DNA of 11,023 nt from an uncultured Eubacterium sp. (GCA_900543365.1 UQRG01000040.1:1-11023); one strand, 5' to 3'; positions 1 to 6,183 are shown, counted from the stretch's first letter. Program-made: numbers and translations. The notes: generated from the sequence alone by a model not told the origin.

Positions 1-51
1 TAGCACCTCCTTAATTATTTGTAAGTTTCACTTACTTAGTAATATATTATA
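1..51 (-). promoter_or_regulatory. Promoter, operator candidate and RBS of a divergent gene off the left edge
   Basis: Read on the minus strand, this stretch has a TATAAT box (46-51) and then an excellent Shine-Dalgarno, AAGGAGGTG (4-12), pointing left, so a gene starts just outside the window. A TTGATA box (67-72) lies 15 bases upstream of the TATAAT, slightly short of the usual 17. Between the -10 box and the Shine-Dalgarno lies a perfect palindrome with a 3-base centre, GTAAGT-TTC-ACTTAC (21-35). Its place at or just after the expected transcription start is where a repressor such as an autoregulated TetR- or MarR-type protein would bind. The repressor family is inference; the gene itself is not visible. 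Confidence 0.55.
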
Positions 52-134
52 ACAAAATACAAAAAATATCAAGTACTTTTATTATATTTAATAAAAATTT
101 TATATGTCTTTAATATAATTGTTAATAATCATTA

Positions 135-163
135 TTGTAAAGATTATGAAAAAGTGTTAAACT
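135..163 (+). promoter_or_regulatory. Candidate sigma-A promoter of tldD-pmbA
   Basis: TTGTAA (135-140), a 17-base spacer and TAAACT (158-163) preceded by TGT (extended -10) would start transcription near 170, about 26 bases before the tldD start codon. A second TATAAT lies at 114-119 without a clear -35. The palindrome AATAAT-C-ATTATT (124-136) overlaps the -35 and resembles the 7-1-7 Fur/PerR operator, but such strings also arise by chance in DNA this AT-rich. Confidence 0.45.
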
Positions 164-195
164 ATTCTTATGCTGATTTTGAAAGGAGTTTAAAT

Positions 196-1575
196 ATGAT
201 TAATAAAAGTACAGCAGAAGCTGTTTTATTAAGTGCTACATCAAATGGAGCTGAATTTGCAGAAATATTTGTTGAAAATAATGTAAAAAATACTCTTGGT
301 GTTGTCAATGGTAATGTTGAAAGAGCAAATTCTGGTATTGATAGGGGTTGTGGAATTAGAATAATAAATGGTGATAGAGTTGTATATGTATACACTAATA
401 AATTAGACAAAGATAACCTTGTTAGGCTTGCTAAAGAAAGTGCAACAGTTATAAAAGGTAATTCCAGCATCAAAAATATTGTGTTTTGTGATAAGAAGTA
501 TAAAAAATTATATGTACCACAAATTATGCCAGTTGATGTGAGTAAGGCACAAATTGTAACTATGCTTAAGGCTGGTAGTAGTGCTGCATATAGTTACAAT
601 GACTTGATTACACAAACTAATATTAGTTATTTTGATTCTACACAAAATGTTATTATTGCTAATACAGAAGGTTTGTGGGCAGAGGATGAAAGAGTTAGAA
701 CCAGAGTGTTTGTTTCTGCTGTTGCATCAGAAGGTAATGAAAAACAAACTGGATATTTTGGACCTGGTGCATTAAAGGGCTTTGAATTTTATGATTCAAT
801 TAATATTGAAGAAATAGCTAAAGAAGCGGCTCGTTCAGCTGTAACTATGCTTAAGGCAGCAAATTGTCCTAGTGGTAAGATGCCAGTAATTATGGATAAC
901 GGCTTTGGCGGAGTTATTTTTCACGAGGCTTGTGGTCACGGACTTGAGGCTGCTGCAATTAGTAAAAATGCCTCTGTTTTTGCTAATAAGATTGGTCAGA
1001 AAATTGCATCAGATAAACTTACAGCCGTTGATGATGGTACTATTGCTGGCAGCTGGGGTAGTATAAATATTGATGATGAGGGTGTTTCAAGTCAAAAGAA
1101 TGTTCTTATTGAAAATGGTATACTGAAAAACTATATGGTTGATAGATATAATGGAAGTCTTATAGGAATGAAGCCTACTGGTTCATCAAGACGAGAAAGC
1201 TATAAATATGTGCCAGTTTCAAGAATGACTAATACTTACATTGCTTCTGGTACTGATAAAAAAGAAGATATTATAGCTGATACTGAATATGGACTTTATG
1301 CTAAATATATGGGTGGAGGTTCTGTAAATCCTGCTAGTGGCGATTTTAATTTTGCTGTAAGTGAGGCTTATATAATTAGAAATGGCAAAATTTGTGAACC
1401 GGTAAGAGGTGCTACTTTAATTGGTAAGGGAGCAGAGGTATTGCTAAATATTGATAGAATTTCTGACAATTTGGCTTTGGCTGAAGGTATGTGCGGTGCA
1501 TCAAGTGGTAGTGTTCCAGTTTGTGTAGGTCAGCCTATGCTTAGAGTACAGAATATAACAGTAGGAGGCAGATAA
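196..1575 (+). CDS. tldD: TldD-family metalloprotease subunit
   Basis: This is the catalytic subunit of the TldD/TldE heterodimeric zinc protease, a cytoplasmic enzyme known in other bacteria for trimming unfolded or modified peptides, such as microcin B17 maturation and CcdA turnover. The 459-residue product carries the metal-binding HEACGH motif (H243, E244, H248) inside a FHEACGHGLEA block, and a late cysteine (C433) in the MCGASSG segment where TldD supplies its third metal ligand. The length is typical of the family. I chose the ATG at 196 because AAAGGAG (182-188) lies seven bases upstream. The in-frame GTG at 154 would overlap the predicted -10 box. The TAA is followed after one base by the pmbA start codon, so the two subunits are translationally linked. 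Its natural substrate here is unknown. Confidence 0.95.
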   Translation: MINKSTAEAVLLSATSNGAEFAEIFVENNVKNTLGVVNGNVERANSGIDRGCGIRIINGDRVVYVYTNKLDKDNLVRLAKESATVIKGNSSIKNIVFCDKKYKKLYVPQIMPVDVSKAQIVTMLKAGSSAAYSYNDLITQTNISYFDSTQNVIIANTEGLWAEDERVRTRVFVSAVASEGNEKQTGYFGPGALKGFEFYDSINIEEIAKEAARSAVTMLKAANCPSGKMPVIMDNGFGGVIFHEACGHGLEAAAISKNASVFANKIGQKIASDKLTAVDDGTIAGSWGSINIDDEGVSSQKNVLIENGILKNYMVDRYNGSLIGMKPTGSSRRESYKYVPVSRMTNTYIASGTDKKEDIIADTEYGLYAKYMGGGSVNPASGDFNFAVSEAYIIRNGKICEPVRGATLIGKGAEVLLNIDRISDNLALAEGMCGASSGSVPVCVGQPMLRVQNITVGGR

Positions 1576-1576
1576 A

Positions 1577-2914
1577 ATGGATATAAATATTTTAAAGAAT
1601 AATTTGTTTGAAAAGGCTAAAAACTATGGGTTTGAGTCTTATGAAATTTATTATAACGATAATTCTAATTTTAAAGTAAGTATTTATAACAACAAAATTG
1701 AAAAGTACCAAAATAGTGAAAGTGGTGGTTTTTGTTTTAGAGGAATCATAAATAACAAAATGGGTTATTATTTTAGTGAAAGCATTGATGTCGATATTGA
1801 TGTTGTAATTAAAAATGCTGTGGCAAATGCAGAAATTATAGATAGTAATGATAAGGAATTTATATTTGAAGGCAGTAAAAAATATGCTGAATTAAATACT
1901 TATAATGAAGAACTAGATAAAATGACACCAGAAGAAAAAATAAGTGGTGCTTTTGAAATGGAAAAATTTGCTCAAACTTATGATGCTAGTATTAAGGTTA
2001 ATAGTTCTATTGTGTCTACTGGTAAAAGTTATGTTTATATTGCAAATAGTAAGGGACTTAGCCTTGAAGAAAAAAGCAATTATATTATGGCTTATATTGA
2101 AGTAATGGCTGAAAAAAATGGTGAAACAAAAGAAAAAGGTGAAATTTGGATAGGAAGTAATCCAAGAGAGTTTAAACCTAAAATTATTGCTGATAAAGCT
2201 GTTAAAAAGGTTATTTCATCACTTGGTGGTAATTCTGTTGAAAGTGGAAAGAAAAATATTATTATTCAAAATGAAGTCTTTGCTGATATTTTAGAGTGTT
2301 TTACAGGCAATTTCTATGGTGAAAATGTGCAAAAAGGCTTTTCTTTATTAAAGAATAAAATTGGTGAGCATATTGCATCAAGTAATATTACGATTATTGA
2401 TAATCCTTTACTTGAAAATGGTTTTGCAACAACAGCCTTTGATAGCGAAGGTGTAGCAACATTTAGGAAAAATGTTGTTGAAAATGGTATTTTAAAAACT
2501 TATCTCTATAACCTTAAATCTGCTGCCAAGGATAATACTGTTTCTACGGGTAATGGTTTTAAGAGTGGTTTTAAGGGGGCTGTTAGTACATCTACTACTA
2601 ATTTTTATATTGAAAATGGTACAGTTGATTTTGACAAAATGGCAGAAGAAATGTATAATGGTCTTTATATAACTGATGTGGCAGGTTTACATTCTGGTGC
2701 TAGTGCTATATCGGGTGATTTTTCTTTTGCTGCAGAGGGATTTAAGGTAGAAAATGGAAAAATTACCACTGCTGTCAATCAAATAACTATTGCTGGCAAT
2801 TTTTATAATATTTTAAATAATATTGCTATTGTTGGTAATGATTTAAAGTTCAATAGTTCTGCTATTGGCTCTCCATCTTTAATGATTAAAGATATTAGTG
2901 TAGGCGGGCTTTAA
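1577..2914 (+). CDS. pmbA: PmbA/TldE-family partner subunit of TldD
   Basis: This 445-residue protein is the non-catalytic partner of TldD. It shares the overall TldD/PmbA fold, including an N-terminal domain, a central FYGENVQKGFS segment, a KTYLYNLKSA segment and a C-terminal GSPSLMIKDISVGG end that parallels the end of TldD. It lacks the HExxxH motif, as expected for TldE, which shapes the substrate channel while TldD holds the metal. The start follows AGGAGG (1563-1568) with eight bases spacing and lies one base after the tldD stop, so both come from one mRNA at matched dosage. Transcription most likely ends at the hairpin at 2998-3029. No RiPP precursor or toxin-antitoxin gene is visible nearby as an obvious substrate. 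Confidence 0.93.
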   Translation: MDINILKNNLFEKAKNYGFESYEIYYNDNSNFKVSIYNNKIEKYQNSESGGFCFRGIINNKMGYYFSESIDVDIDVVIKNAVANAEIIDSNDKEFIFEGSKKYAELNTYNEELDKMTPEEKISGAFEMEKFAQTYDASIKVNSSIVSTGKSYVYIANSKGLSLEEKSNYIMAYIEVMAEKNGETKEKGEIWIGSNPREFKPKIIADKAVKKVISSLGGNSVESGKKNIIIQNEVFADILECFTGNFYGENVQKGFSLLKNKIGEHIASSNITIIDNPLLENGFATTAFDSEGVATFRKNVVENGILKTYLYNLKSAAKDNTVSTGNGFKSGFKGAVSTSTTNFYIENGTVDFDKMAEEMYNGLYITDVAGLHSGASAISGDFSFAAEGFKVENGKITTAVNQITIAGNFYNILNNIAIVGNDLKFNSSAIGSPSLMIKDISVGGL

Positions 2915-2997
2915 TTTATATTTATATAGGTTTAAATTTATATGTTTTATATATTCATTTCTTGATGTAATATTTAAATCTATAAAATTTTATGTAT

Positions 2998-3029
2998 AAT
3001 GCAGTTGCGTTTAAGCAGCTGCATTTTTT
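2998..3029 (+). terminator. Intrinsic terminator of tldD-pmbA
   Basis: AATGCAGTTGC (2998-3008) pairs over 11 positions, with one G-T pair, with GCAGCTGCATT (3015-3025) around a six-base loop. A T run follows to 3029. The minus strand has no T run after the same stem, so it mainly serves the plus strand. A longer AT-rich inverted repeat (2925-2937 with 2972-2984, 13 positions including one G-T) lies just upstream. Confidence 0.85.
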
Positions 3030-3030
3030 C

Positions 3031-3480
3031 TTAATTTTTACATTTACATTTTGGCATTATATCACAATACTTATTTTTGTTATATTGTTCTTTTGGCATT
3101 ACAAACTGTCGTTTTGATGCCATATAATCTTGCACCTTTCTTAAAGATTCACCAAACCTTTGAAAATGGACGATTTCTCTCTCTCTTAAAAATTTTAGAG
3201 GATTAATAACATCTGGGTCATCTGTCATTTTCATAAGATATTCGTAAGTTGAACGAGCTTTTTGTTCTGCTGCCATATCTTCGTATAGATTAGTTATAGG
3301 GTCACCTTTTGACTGTAAATAAGATGCAGTAAAAGGGACACCAGTAGGGTTAGATGGGTATATACCTGTTCCGTGGTCGACATAGTATTTATCAAAGCCA
3401 GCTTTTTTGATTTCTTCAATATCAGCATTTTCACTTAATTGCATACACATTGAACCAATCATTTCCAAATGTGCTAATTC
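3031..3480 (-). pseudogene. cotJC: CotJC-like manganese catalase family spore coat protein, 5' part missing
   Basis: About 149 codons match the C-terminal two thirds of CotJC, a manganese-catalase-family protein of the inner spore coat made in the mother cell. Homology starts exactly at ELAHLEMIGSM and continues through DLAAEQKAR-like and LREREIVHFQRFGE blocks. These hold the later metal ligands: the Glu of AAEQ and the His of IVHFQ. The first ligand Glu and some 65-70 N-terminal residues are missing. The Glu and His of ELAH survive in the DNA but lie upstream of the only possible start, a TTG at 3468 without a Shine-Dalgarno. A TAA (3481-3483) sits directly before the first homologous codon. 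The tail (YCDIMPKCKCKN) is cysteine- and lysine-rich, unlike the CotJC ends I know. I read this as a gene cut by integration of the neighbouring recombinase element. As it stands it cannot make an active catalase. Confidence 0.88.
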
Positions 3481-3489
3481 TTAAGCACA
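3470..3489. other. Putative attachment-site junction (att) of the serine recombinase element
   Basis: The point where CotJC homology ends (3480) lies inside an imperfect palindrome: TGTGCT (3470-3475), an eight-base centre AATTCTTA, and AGCACA (3484-3489). Large serine recombinases act on short sites with imperfect inverted symmetry around a central dinucleotide. An intact cotJC would be expected to read Glu-Glu-Leu-Ala-His here. The element side instead gives TAA-GAA, so the shared core probably lies in the AAGAA region. The partner site is not in the window, so the exact crossover cannot be fixed. Confidence 0.55.
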
Positions 3490-3503
3490 GTACAATTATC
3501 AAT

Positions 3504-3531
3504 AAAAAAACTTGATAAAAACAGGTTTTTT
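3504..3531. terminator. Bidirectional terminator between recombinase and cotJC fragment
   Basis: AAAAAACTTG and CAGGTTTTTT pair around a seven-base A-rich loop, giving a stem with T runs on both strands. On the minus strand it follows the recombinase stop codon by a few bases and should end that transcript before the cotJC fragment. Confidence 0.7.
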
Positions 3532-3533
3532 GC

Positions 3534-5060
3534 TTAGTCTAGTTTGCTTATAAATTCTAATTTAAAATCATCTAAAGCACTCTTATCCCAGCGACCACCT
3601 TTTTCTTTAGTGTATATAATTTTCGTAAATACACTTTTTAATAAGTCATTTTTTTGCTTAGGGCTTGATAATTTATAATAAATAGAGTCAATTTTTTCAG
3701 CTTGAGGAATAAGCTGATTTTTCAATTCTGCTTTTTGAGTATTTTTTTTATCCTCGTCTAATAGAGTATTTTTTTTTACATTTAATAAATCAAGTTCATT
3801 TTTTAAAGTTTTTTGTCTTTCTAAAAATAACTCTTTGCTGTATAACCCTTGCTCTAATAGACTATATGTATTATTAAGCTGATTGTTAAGTTGTTCTATC
3901 TTTTTATCTAATTGTCTAATTAAATTATCGTTATTCACGGGCATTAACACAGTTTTAGATATACTATTATTATTTATTTTATACTGGTTTAACCAAAGTC
4001 TTACACCGTCAACAACCTTTGTTTCGACTGTACTTAATTGAGTACCTATATTTTGACAATGAGGGGTAGGGCATATTAAATAATCAGGAACAGTTTTTGA
4101 CGGTCGTCTTACCATTTTTTTACCGCAAGCAGAACATATAATTAAGCCTGATAAGGGGTTTACAGTTCCTTTACCGGGATTTGACGGATTTAATGACATA
4201 TAGTATTGAGCTTTTTCAAAAGTGTCTAAGTCAATTAATGGTTGGTGCAGTCCGTCGTAGACATCAAATTCTTTCTGTCTTGGTCTAGATATAGATACAG
4301 CACCGTTTATAGTAGATTTTATAGTCTTAGATTTATTCCAATGTATTTTACCAATGTATACATCATTGGTAAGCATATCTCTTATGCTTGCCAATGACCA
4401 TTTATCAGCAATATGAGGCTTAATACCCATTTCATCAAGTCTATAACATATTTTTCTTGTTCCTATTCTATCTTCTTGCGTATACCATTTGAATATTAAT
4501 TTAACGATTTCTGCTTCTTTTTCATCTGGTACTAGTGTAAAGCCTTTTTGTCCTTGTAATTTAATCTTTTTATAGCCATAAGGTGGGGCAGAACCTACAT
4601 ATTTACCTTCTTTGCAGGAAGCTAGTCGTCCTGCTATTAAACGGCGATTAATTGTTTTGTATTCTCTTCTGCTCATAAATAAACCGAATTCAAAATATTC
4701 CTCGTCAAATTCATTTGCTGGGTTATAAACCTTATTCGGTGTAATGATAAGTGTATTGCTGTACTTAAAGGCTTGGGATACAATGCCTTGGTCTATAGTG
4801 TTGCCTCTTGCAAGTCTTTCAACTTCCATAACAAGTACGCCTTCCCAAAGACCGCTTTCAACCTCTGTCAGTAATTCCTGCATTTGTGGCCTAGCGGCTA
4901 ATGTTTCTCCTGATACAACTTCTTTGAATATTTTTGTTATGTTATAATTTCTGCTTTTTGCTAAATCAAGCAAGGCTCTTTCGTGCCTAAGCAAAACATC
5001 TTCTTTAAATTCAAACTCTTTGTCTGCTCTTGATTTTCTTAAATAAATACAATATGACAT
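3534..5060 (-). CDS. Large serine recombinase (site-specific integrase/excisionase)
   Basis: This 508-residue protein cuts and rejoins DNA through a phosphoserine intermediate. The N-terminal resolvase domain (about 1-150) has the catalytic serine in YLRKSR (S10) and the active-site arginines around R57 and ERLARG (R82, R85). A recombinase DNA-binding domain follows (about 160-280), then a zinc ribbon with CSAC (C309, C312) and CPTPHC (C330, C335). A heptad-rich coiled coil (about 375-440) follows, of the kind that controls the direction of recombination. All domains appear intact. The start is set by AAAGGAGT (5069-5076). The 3' end points at the cotJC break 54 bases away, the usual position of an integrase next to its attachment site. 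A predicted promoter about 90 bases upstream and a leader hairpin with a T run suggest regulated expression. Whether it acts as a prophage integrase or as a sporulation-timed skin-type recombinase cannot be read from sequence. Confidence 0.95.
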   Translation of the reverse strand: MSYCIYLRKSRADKEFEFKEDVLLRHERALLDLAKSRNYNITKIFKEVVSGETLAARPQMQELLTEVESGLWEGVLVMEVERLARGNTIDQGIVSQAFKYSNTLIITPNKVYNPANEFDEEYFEFGLFMSRREYKTINRRLIAGRLASCKEGKYVGSAPPYGYKKIKLQGQKGFTLVPDEKEAEIVKLIFKWYTQEDRIGTRKICYRLDEMGIKPHIADKWSLASIRDMLTNDVYIGKIHWNKSKTIKSTINGAVSISRPRQKEFDVYDGLHQPLIDLDTFEKAQYYMSLNPSNPGKGTVNPLSGLIICSACGKKMVRRPSKTVPDYLICPTPHCQNIGTQLSTVETKVVDGVRLWLNQYKINNNSISKTVLMPVNNDNLIRQLDKKIEQLNNQLNNTYSLLEQGLYSKELFLERQKTLKNELDLLNVKKNTLLDEDKKNTQKAELKNQLIPQAEKIDSIYYKLSSPKQKNDLLKSVFTKIIYTKEKGGRWDKSALDDFKLEFISKLD

Positions 5061-5098
5061 ATTATATCACTCCTTTATTAAAATATGCTTTTTTGCAT

Positions 5099-5122
5099 AA
5101 AAATAACACCTTGCGAGGTGTT
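5099..5122 (-). terminator. Terminator-like hairpin in the recombinase leader
   Basis: On the minus strand AACACC (5122-5117) and GGTGTT (5110-5105) form a perfect six-base stem with a six-base loop followed by ATTTTT. It lies between the predicted recombinase promoter and its Shine-Dalgarno, so it could act as an attenuator or stop read-through from the repressor region. A second small hairpin, TATGC/GCATA (5084-5099), overlaps the T run. Confidence 0.55.
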
Positions 5123-5139
5123 GAAAAGTGTGATATGAT
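5111..5139 (+). promoter_or_regulatory. Candidate plus-strand promoter for a small RNA
   Basis: TTGCGA (5111-5116), 17 bases, then TATGAT (5134-5139) preceded by TGA gives an extended -10 promoter that would start RNA near 5146. It faces the minus-strand promoter at 5156-5184. The two -10 regions lie in the arms of the inverted repeat GTGATAT (5130-5136) / ATATCAC (5159-5165). Confidence 0.5.
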
Positions 5140-5155
5140 AATCTTGTTAAGGGAT

Positions 5156-5184
5156 ATTATATCACGCTTTAGGCAAACACCTAA
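5156..5184 (-). promoter_or_regulatory. Candidate minus-strand promoter of the recombinase
   Basis: On the minus strand a perfect TATAAT (5161-5156) is preceded by TGA (extended -10) and, after 17 bases, by a weak -35, TTAGGT (5184-5179). Transcription would start near 5150 and give the recombinase mRNA a leader of about 90 bases. The -10 sits in one arm of the GTGATAT/ATATCAC inverted repeat, a possible operator shared with the opposing promoter. Confidence 0.5.
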
Positions 5185-5199
5185 GATTATAGTATCTTT

Positions 5200-5227
5200 G
5201 CCTCCTGTTGGTAGCAGGGGGCTTTTT
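5200..5227 (+). terminator. Strong intrinsic terminator on the plus strand
   Basis: GCCTCCTG (5200-5207) pairs with CAGGGGGC (5215-5222), eight positions with one G-T, around the loop TTGGTAG, and is followed by five T. The minus strand has no T run after it, so it serves plus-strand RNA. It ends two bases before the stop codon of the opposite-strand repressor remnant. Confidence 0.75.
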
Positions 5228-5228
5228 A

Positions 5229-5783
5229 TTAATATAATATTTTTAAATCATCTTCGTTTATATATAACTCAGTATATTCGTTATATTTGTTATAGTAGTA
5301 GCAACTAATGTTTAACGCCTCAGAATTTAATCCCGAAGCTAATCCAGTTTTAGAAACAGCTAAAACTTTAGTGTTTTCGGGCAGGTTAACAATTTCGTGC
5401 GAACTATCACAAGGTAAATAATTTTTATTTGCATTATTGTATTGACAAAGAACGGCTCTGTCTTTTATAGCATCAACAATGTTGTTTTTGCTCTGTGTTT
5501 CTATGCAAGGTTTCGTCTTGTGACAAATGACCAAGAAGAATATGACCAATTTCGTGTGCAATAGTAAATCTGACTCTATGTATGGCTTATTTTTTATATA
5601 TTTTTCGCCTGTGCCATATAATAGCCAATCTTTGCTAATGTCATACTGGGCAGATATTGATAAAATCAAGGGTATATTCAGTGCTTTGTTTCTAGCGTTT
5701 TCAATATTATAAATTGCATCGCCAGTTACACCAAATTTAGTTCCAAATTTTTCTTTCTTTATGGAATATTCCGATACTGGCAT
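5229..5783 (-). pseudogene. Remnant of XRE-type phage repressor fused to unknown C-terminal segment
   Basis: The open frame of 184 codons starts with most of an XRE/Cro helix-turn-helix domain: KEKFGTKFGVTGDAIYNIEN, then the typical DWLLYGTGEKY end (about residues 10-62). The first helix is missing or altered. After residue 70 the same frame reads nonsense-like sequence, because another frame encodes an ImmA/IrrE metallopeptidase motif there. Past about residue 100 the frame gives a segment with LPENTKVLAVSKTG that I do not recognise. No Shine-Dalgarno precedes the ATG at 5783, and the predicted transcript would begin only a few bases upstream. The best reading is a lysogeny-type repressor and ImmA region joined by internal deletions. 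A short working DNA-binding protein is possible but unlikely. Confidence 0.65.
5473..5586 (-). pseudogene. ImmA/IrrE metallopeptidase fragment, out of frame
   Basis: In a different minus-strand frame from the surrounding repressor remnant, 37 codons between a TAA (5589-5587) and a TGA (5475-5473) encode RFTIAHEIGHILLGHLS. This is the zinc-binding HExxH core of ImmA/IrrE peptidases, which cleave phage and ICE repressors. The HEIGHILLGH core is at 5527-5556. Its N-terminal and C-terminal parts are missing, so it is a dead piece left by deletion. The match is too specific to be chance. Confidence 0.75.
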
Positions 5784-5795
5784 ATTGGTAACATA

Positions 5796-5824
5796 ATTAT
5801 AGTATAAAAAGATAAAATTGTAAA
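5796..5824 (-). promoter_or_regulatory. Sigma-A promoter of the repressor remnant
   Basis: On the minus strand TTTACA (5824-5819), 17 bases and a perfect TATAAT (5801-5796) form a near-consensus promoter reading into the XRE remnant. It lies between divergent genes, the repressor on the left and small plus-strand ORFs on the right, as in the repressor/early-gene switch of temperate phages. Confidence 0.65.
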
Positions 5825-5841
5825 TGTTTAGGAGGTGTTAT

Positions 5842-5934
5842 ATGAAAGATGATGTAAAAGCAGCTGATATTAATAAGATTGAAAGATTATCAGCACTTAT
5901 TGCAAGTTTACCAGAGGGCGAGTTAGAAAATTAA
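5842..5934 (+). CDS. Small phage-type ORF, apparently cut short by a one-base deletion
   Basis: AGGAGGTG (5830-5837) precedes an ATG opening 30 codons that end LIASLPEGELEN. If a single A is added to the run at 5927-5930, the frame continues as KLSYIVEGIKLAIA up to a TAG at 5970-5972. That gives a 43-residue helical protein whose end resembles the LP..E.EKL.Y...G ending of small proteins I associate with clostridial phages. So the present frame looks like a frameshifted version, by mutation or by a homopolymer read error. It is the first plus-strand gene opposite the repressor promoter, the position of a Cro-like or early gene. Function is unknown. Confidence 0.6.
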   Translation: MKDDVKAADINKIERLSALIASLPEGELEN

Positions 5935-6030
5935 GCTATATTGTAGAGGGCATTAAGCTAGCTATAGCTTAGAAATATAGTAATTATACAAGCAGAGTAT
6001 TTTATAAAATAAAAATATGGAGGTGATTAT

Positions 6031-6183
6031 ATGATAAAAACAGCTAAAAGTGGTAATACAACATTAGTTTTCAACACAAACGATGTTACATCAGAAGGCA
6101 AAAGGCAAGCATTAGAGAGGTTAACAGAGATTAAAACTCAGTGTGATATAGAAAAAATGATGAAAAATAATACTACAGCTTAG
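6031..6183 (+). CDS. Small hypothetical protein of the element
   Basis: A strong Shine-Dalgarno, GGAGGTGAT (6019-6027), lies just before an ATG that opens 50 codons ending at TAG 6181-6183. The product is hydrophilic: an N-terminal part rich in Thr/Asn (probably beta) is followed by a likely amphipathic helix (EGKRQALERLTEIK). One cysteine, no membrane segment and no signal peptide are seen. It follows the 5842 ORF by about 100 bases on the same strand and probably shares its transcript. I do not recognise a family; the ribosome binding site and clean frame are the evidence that it is real. Confidence 0.6.
   Translation: MIKTAKSGNTTLVFNTNDVTSEGKRQALERLTEIKTQCDIEKMMKNNTTA

Larger units (their letters stand above)
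5146..5227 (+). ncRNA. Candidate small RNA with mutually exclusive hairpins
   Basis: A predicted plus-strand promoter and a strong terminator delimit a transcript of about 80 bases with no convincing reading frame. Within it AGGCAAA (5171-5177) is a perfect complement of TTTGCCT (5197-5203). That second segment overlaps the left arm of the terminator stem, so the two hairpins compete. The first 5 or so bases overlap the start of the recombinase leader on the other strand. It could be an independent regulatory RNA or an antisense partner of the recombinase region. I do not recognise a family. Confidence 0.4.

Noticed and set aside
123..137. Fur/PerR box in front of tldD as a firm call
   Set aside because: The match to the 7-1-7 pattern is partial and such A/T palindromes are expected by chance in this DNA; kept only as a remark in the promoter entry.
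154..195. In-frame GTG start 14 codons upstream of tldD
   Set aside because: No Shine-Dalgarno precedes it and it overlaps the predicted -10 box, whereas the ATG at 196 has AAAGGAG at ideal spacing.
3031..3468. A short working CotJC-like protein starting at the TTG at 3468
   Set aside because: The TTG has no ribosome binding site, the product would lack the first metal ligands and the N-terminal third, and the upstream codon of the homologous frame is a stop.
5030..5308. Plus-strand frame of 92 codons as a type I toxin or membrane peptide
   Set aside because: It has no ribosome binding site, crosses the strong terminator at 5200-5227, overlaps two opposite-strand features, and its hydrophobicity follows from AT-rich codons.
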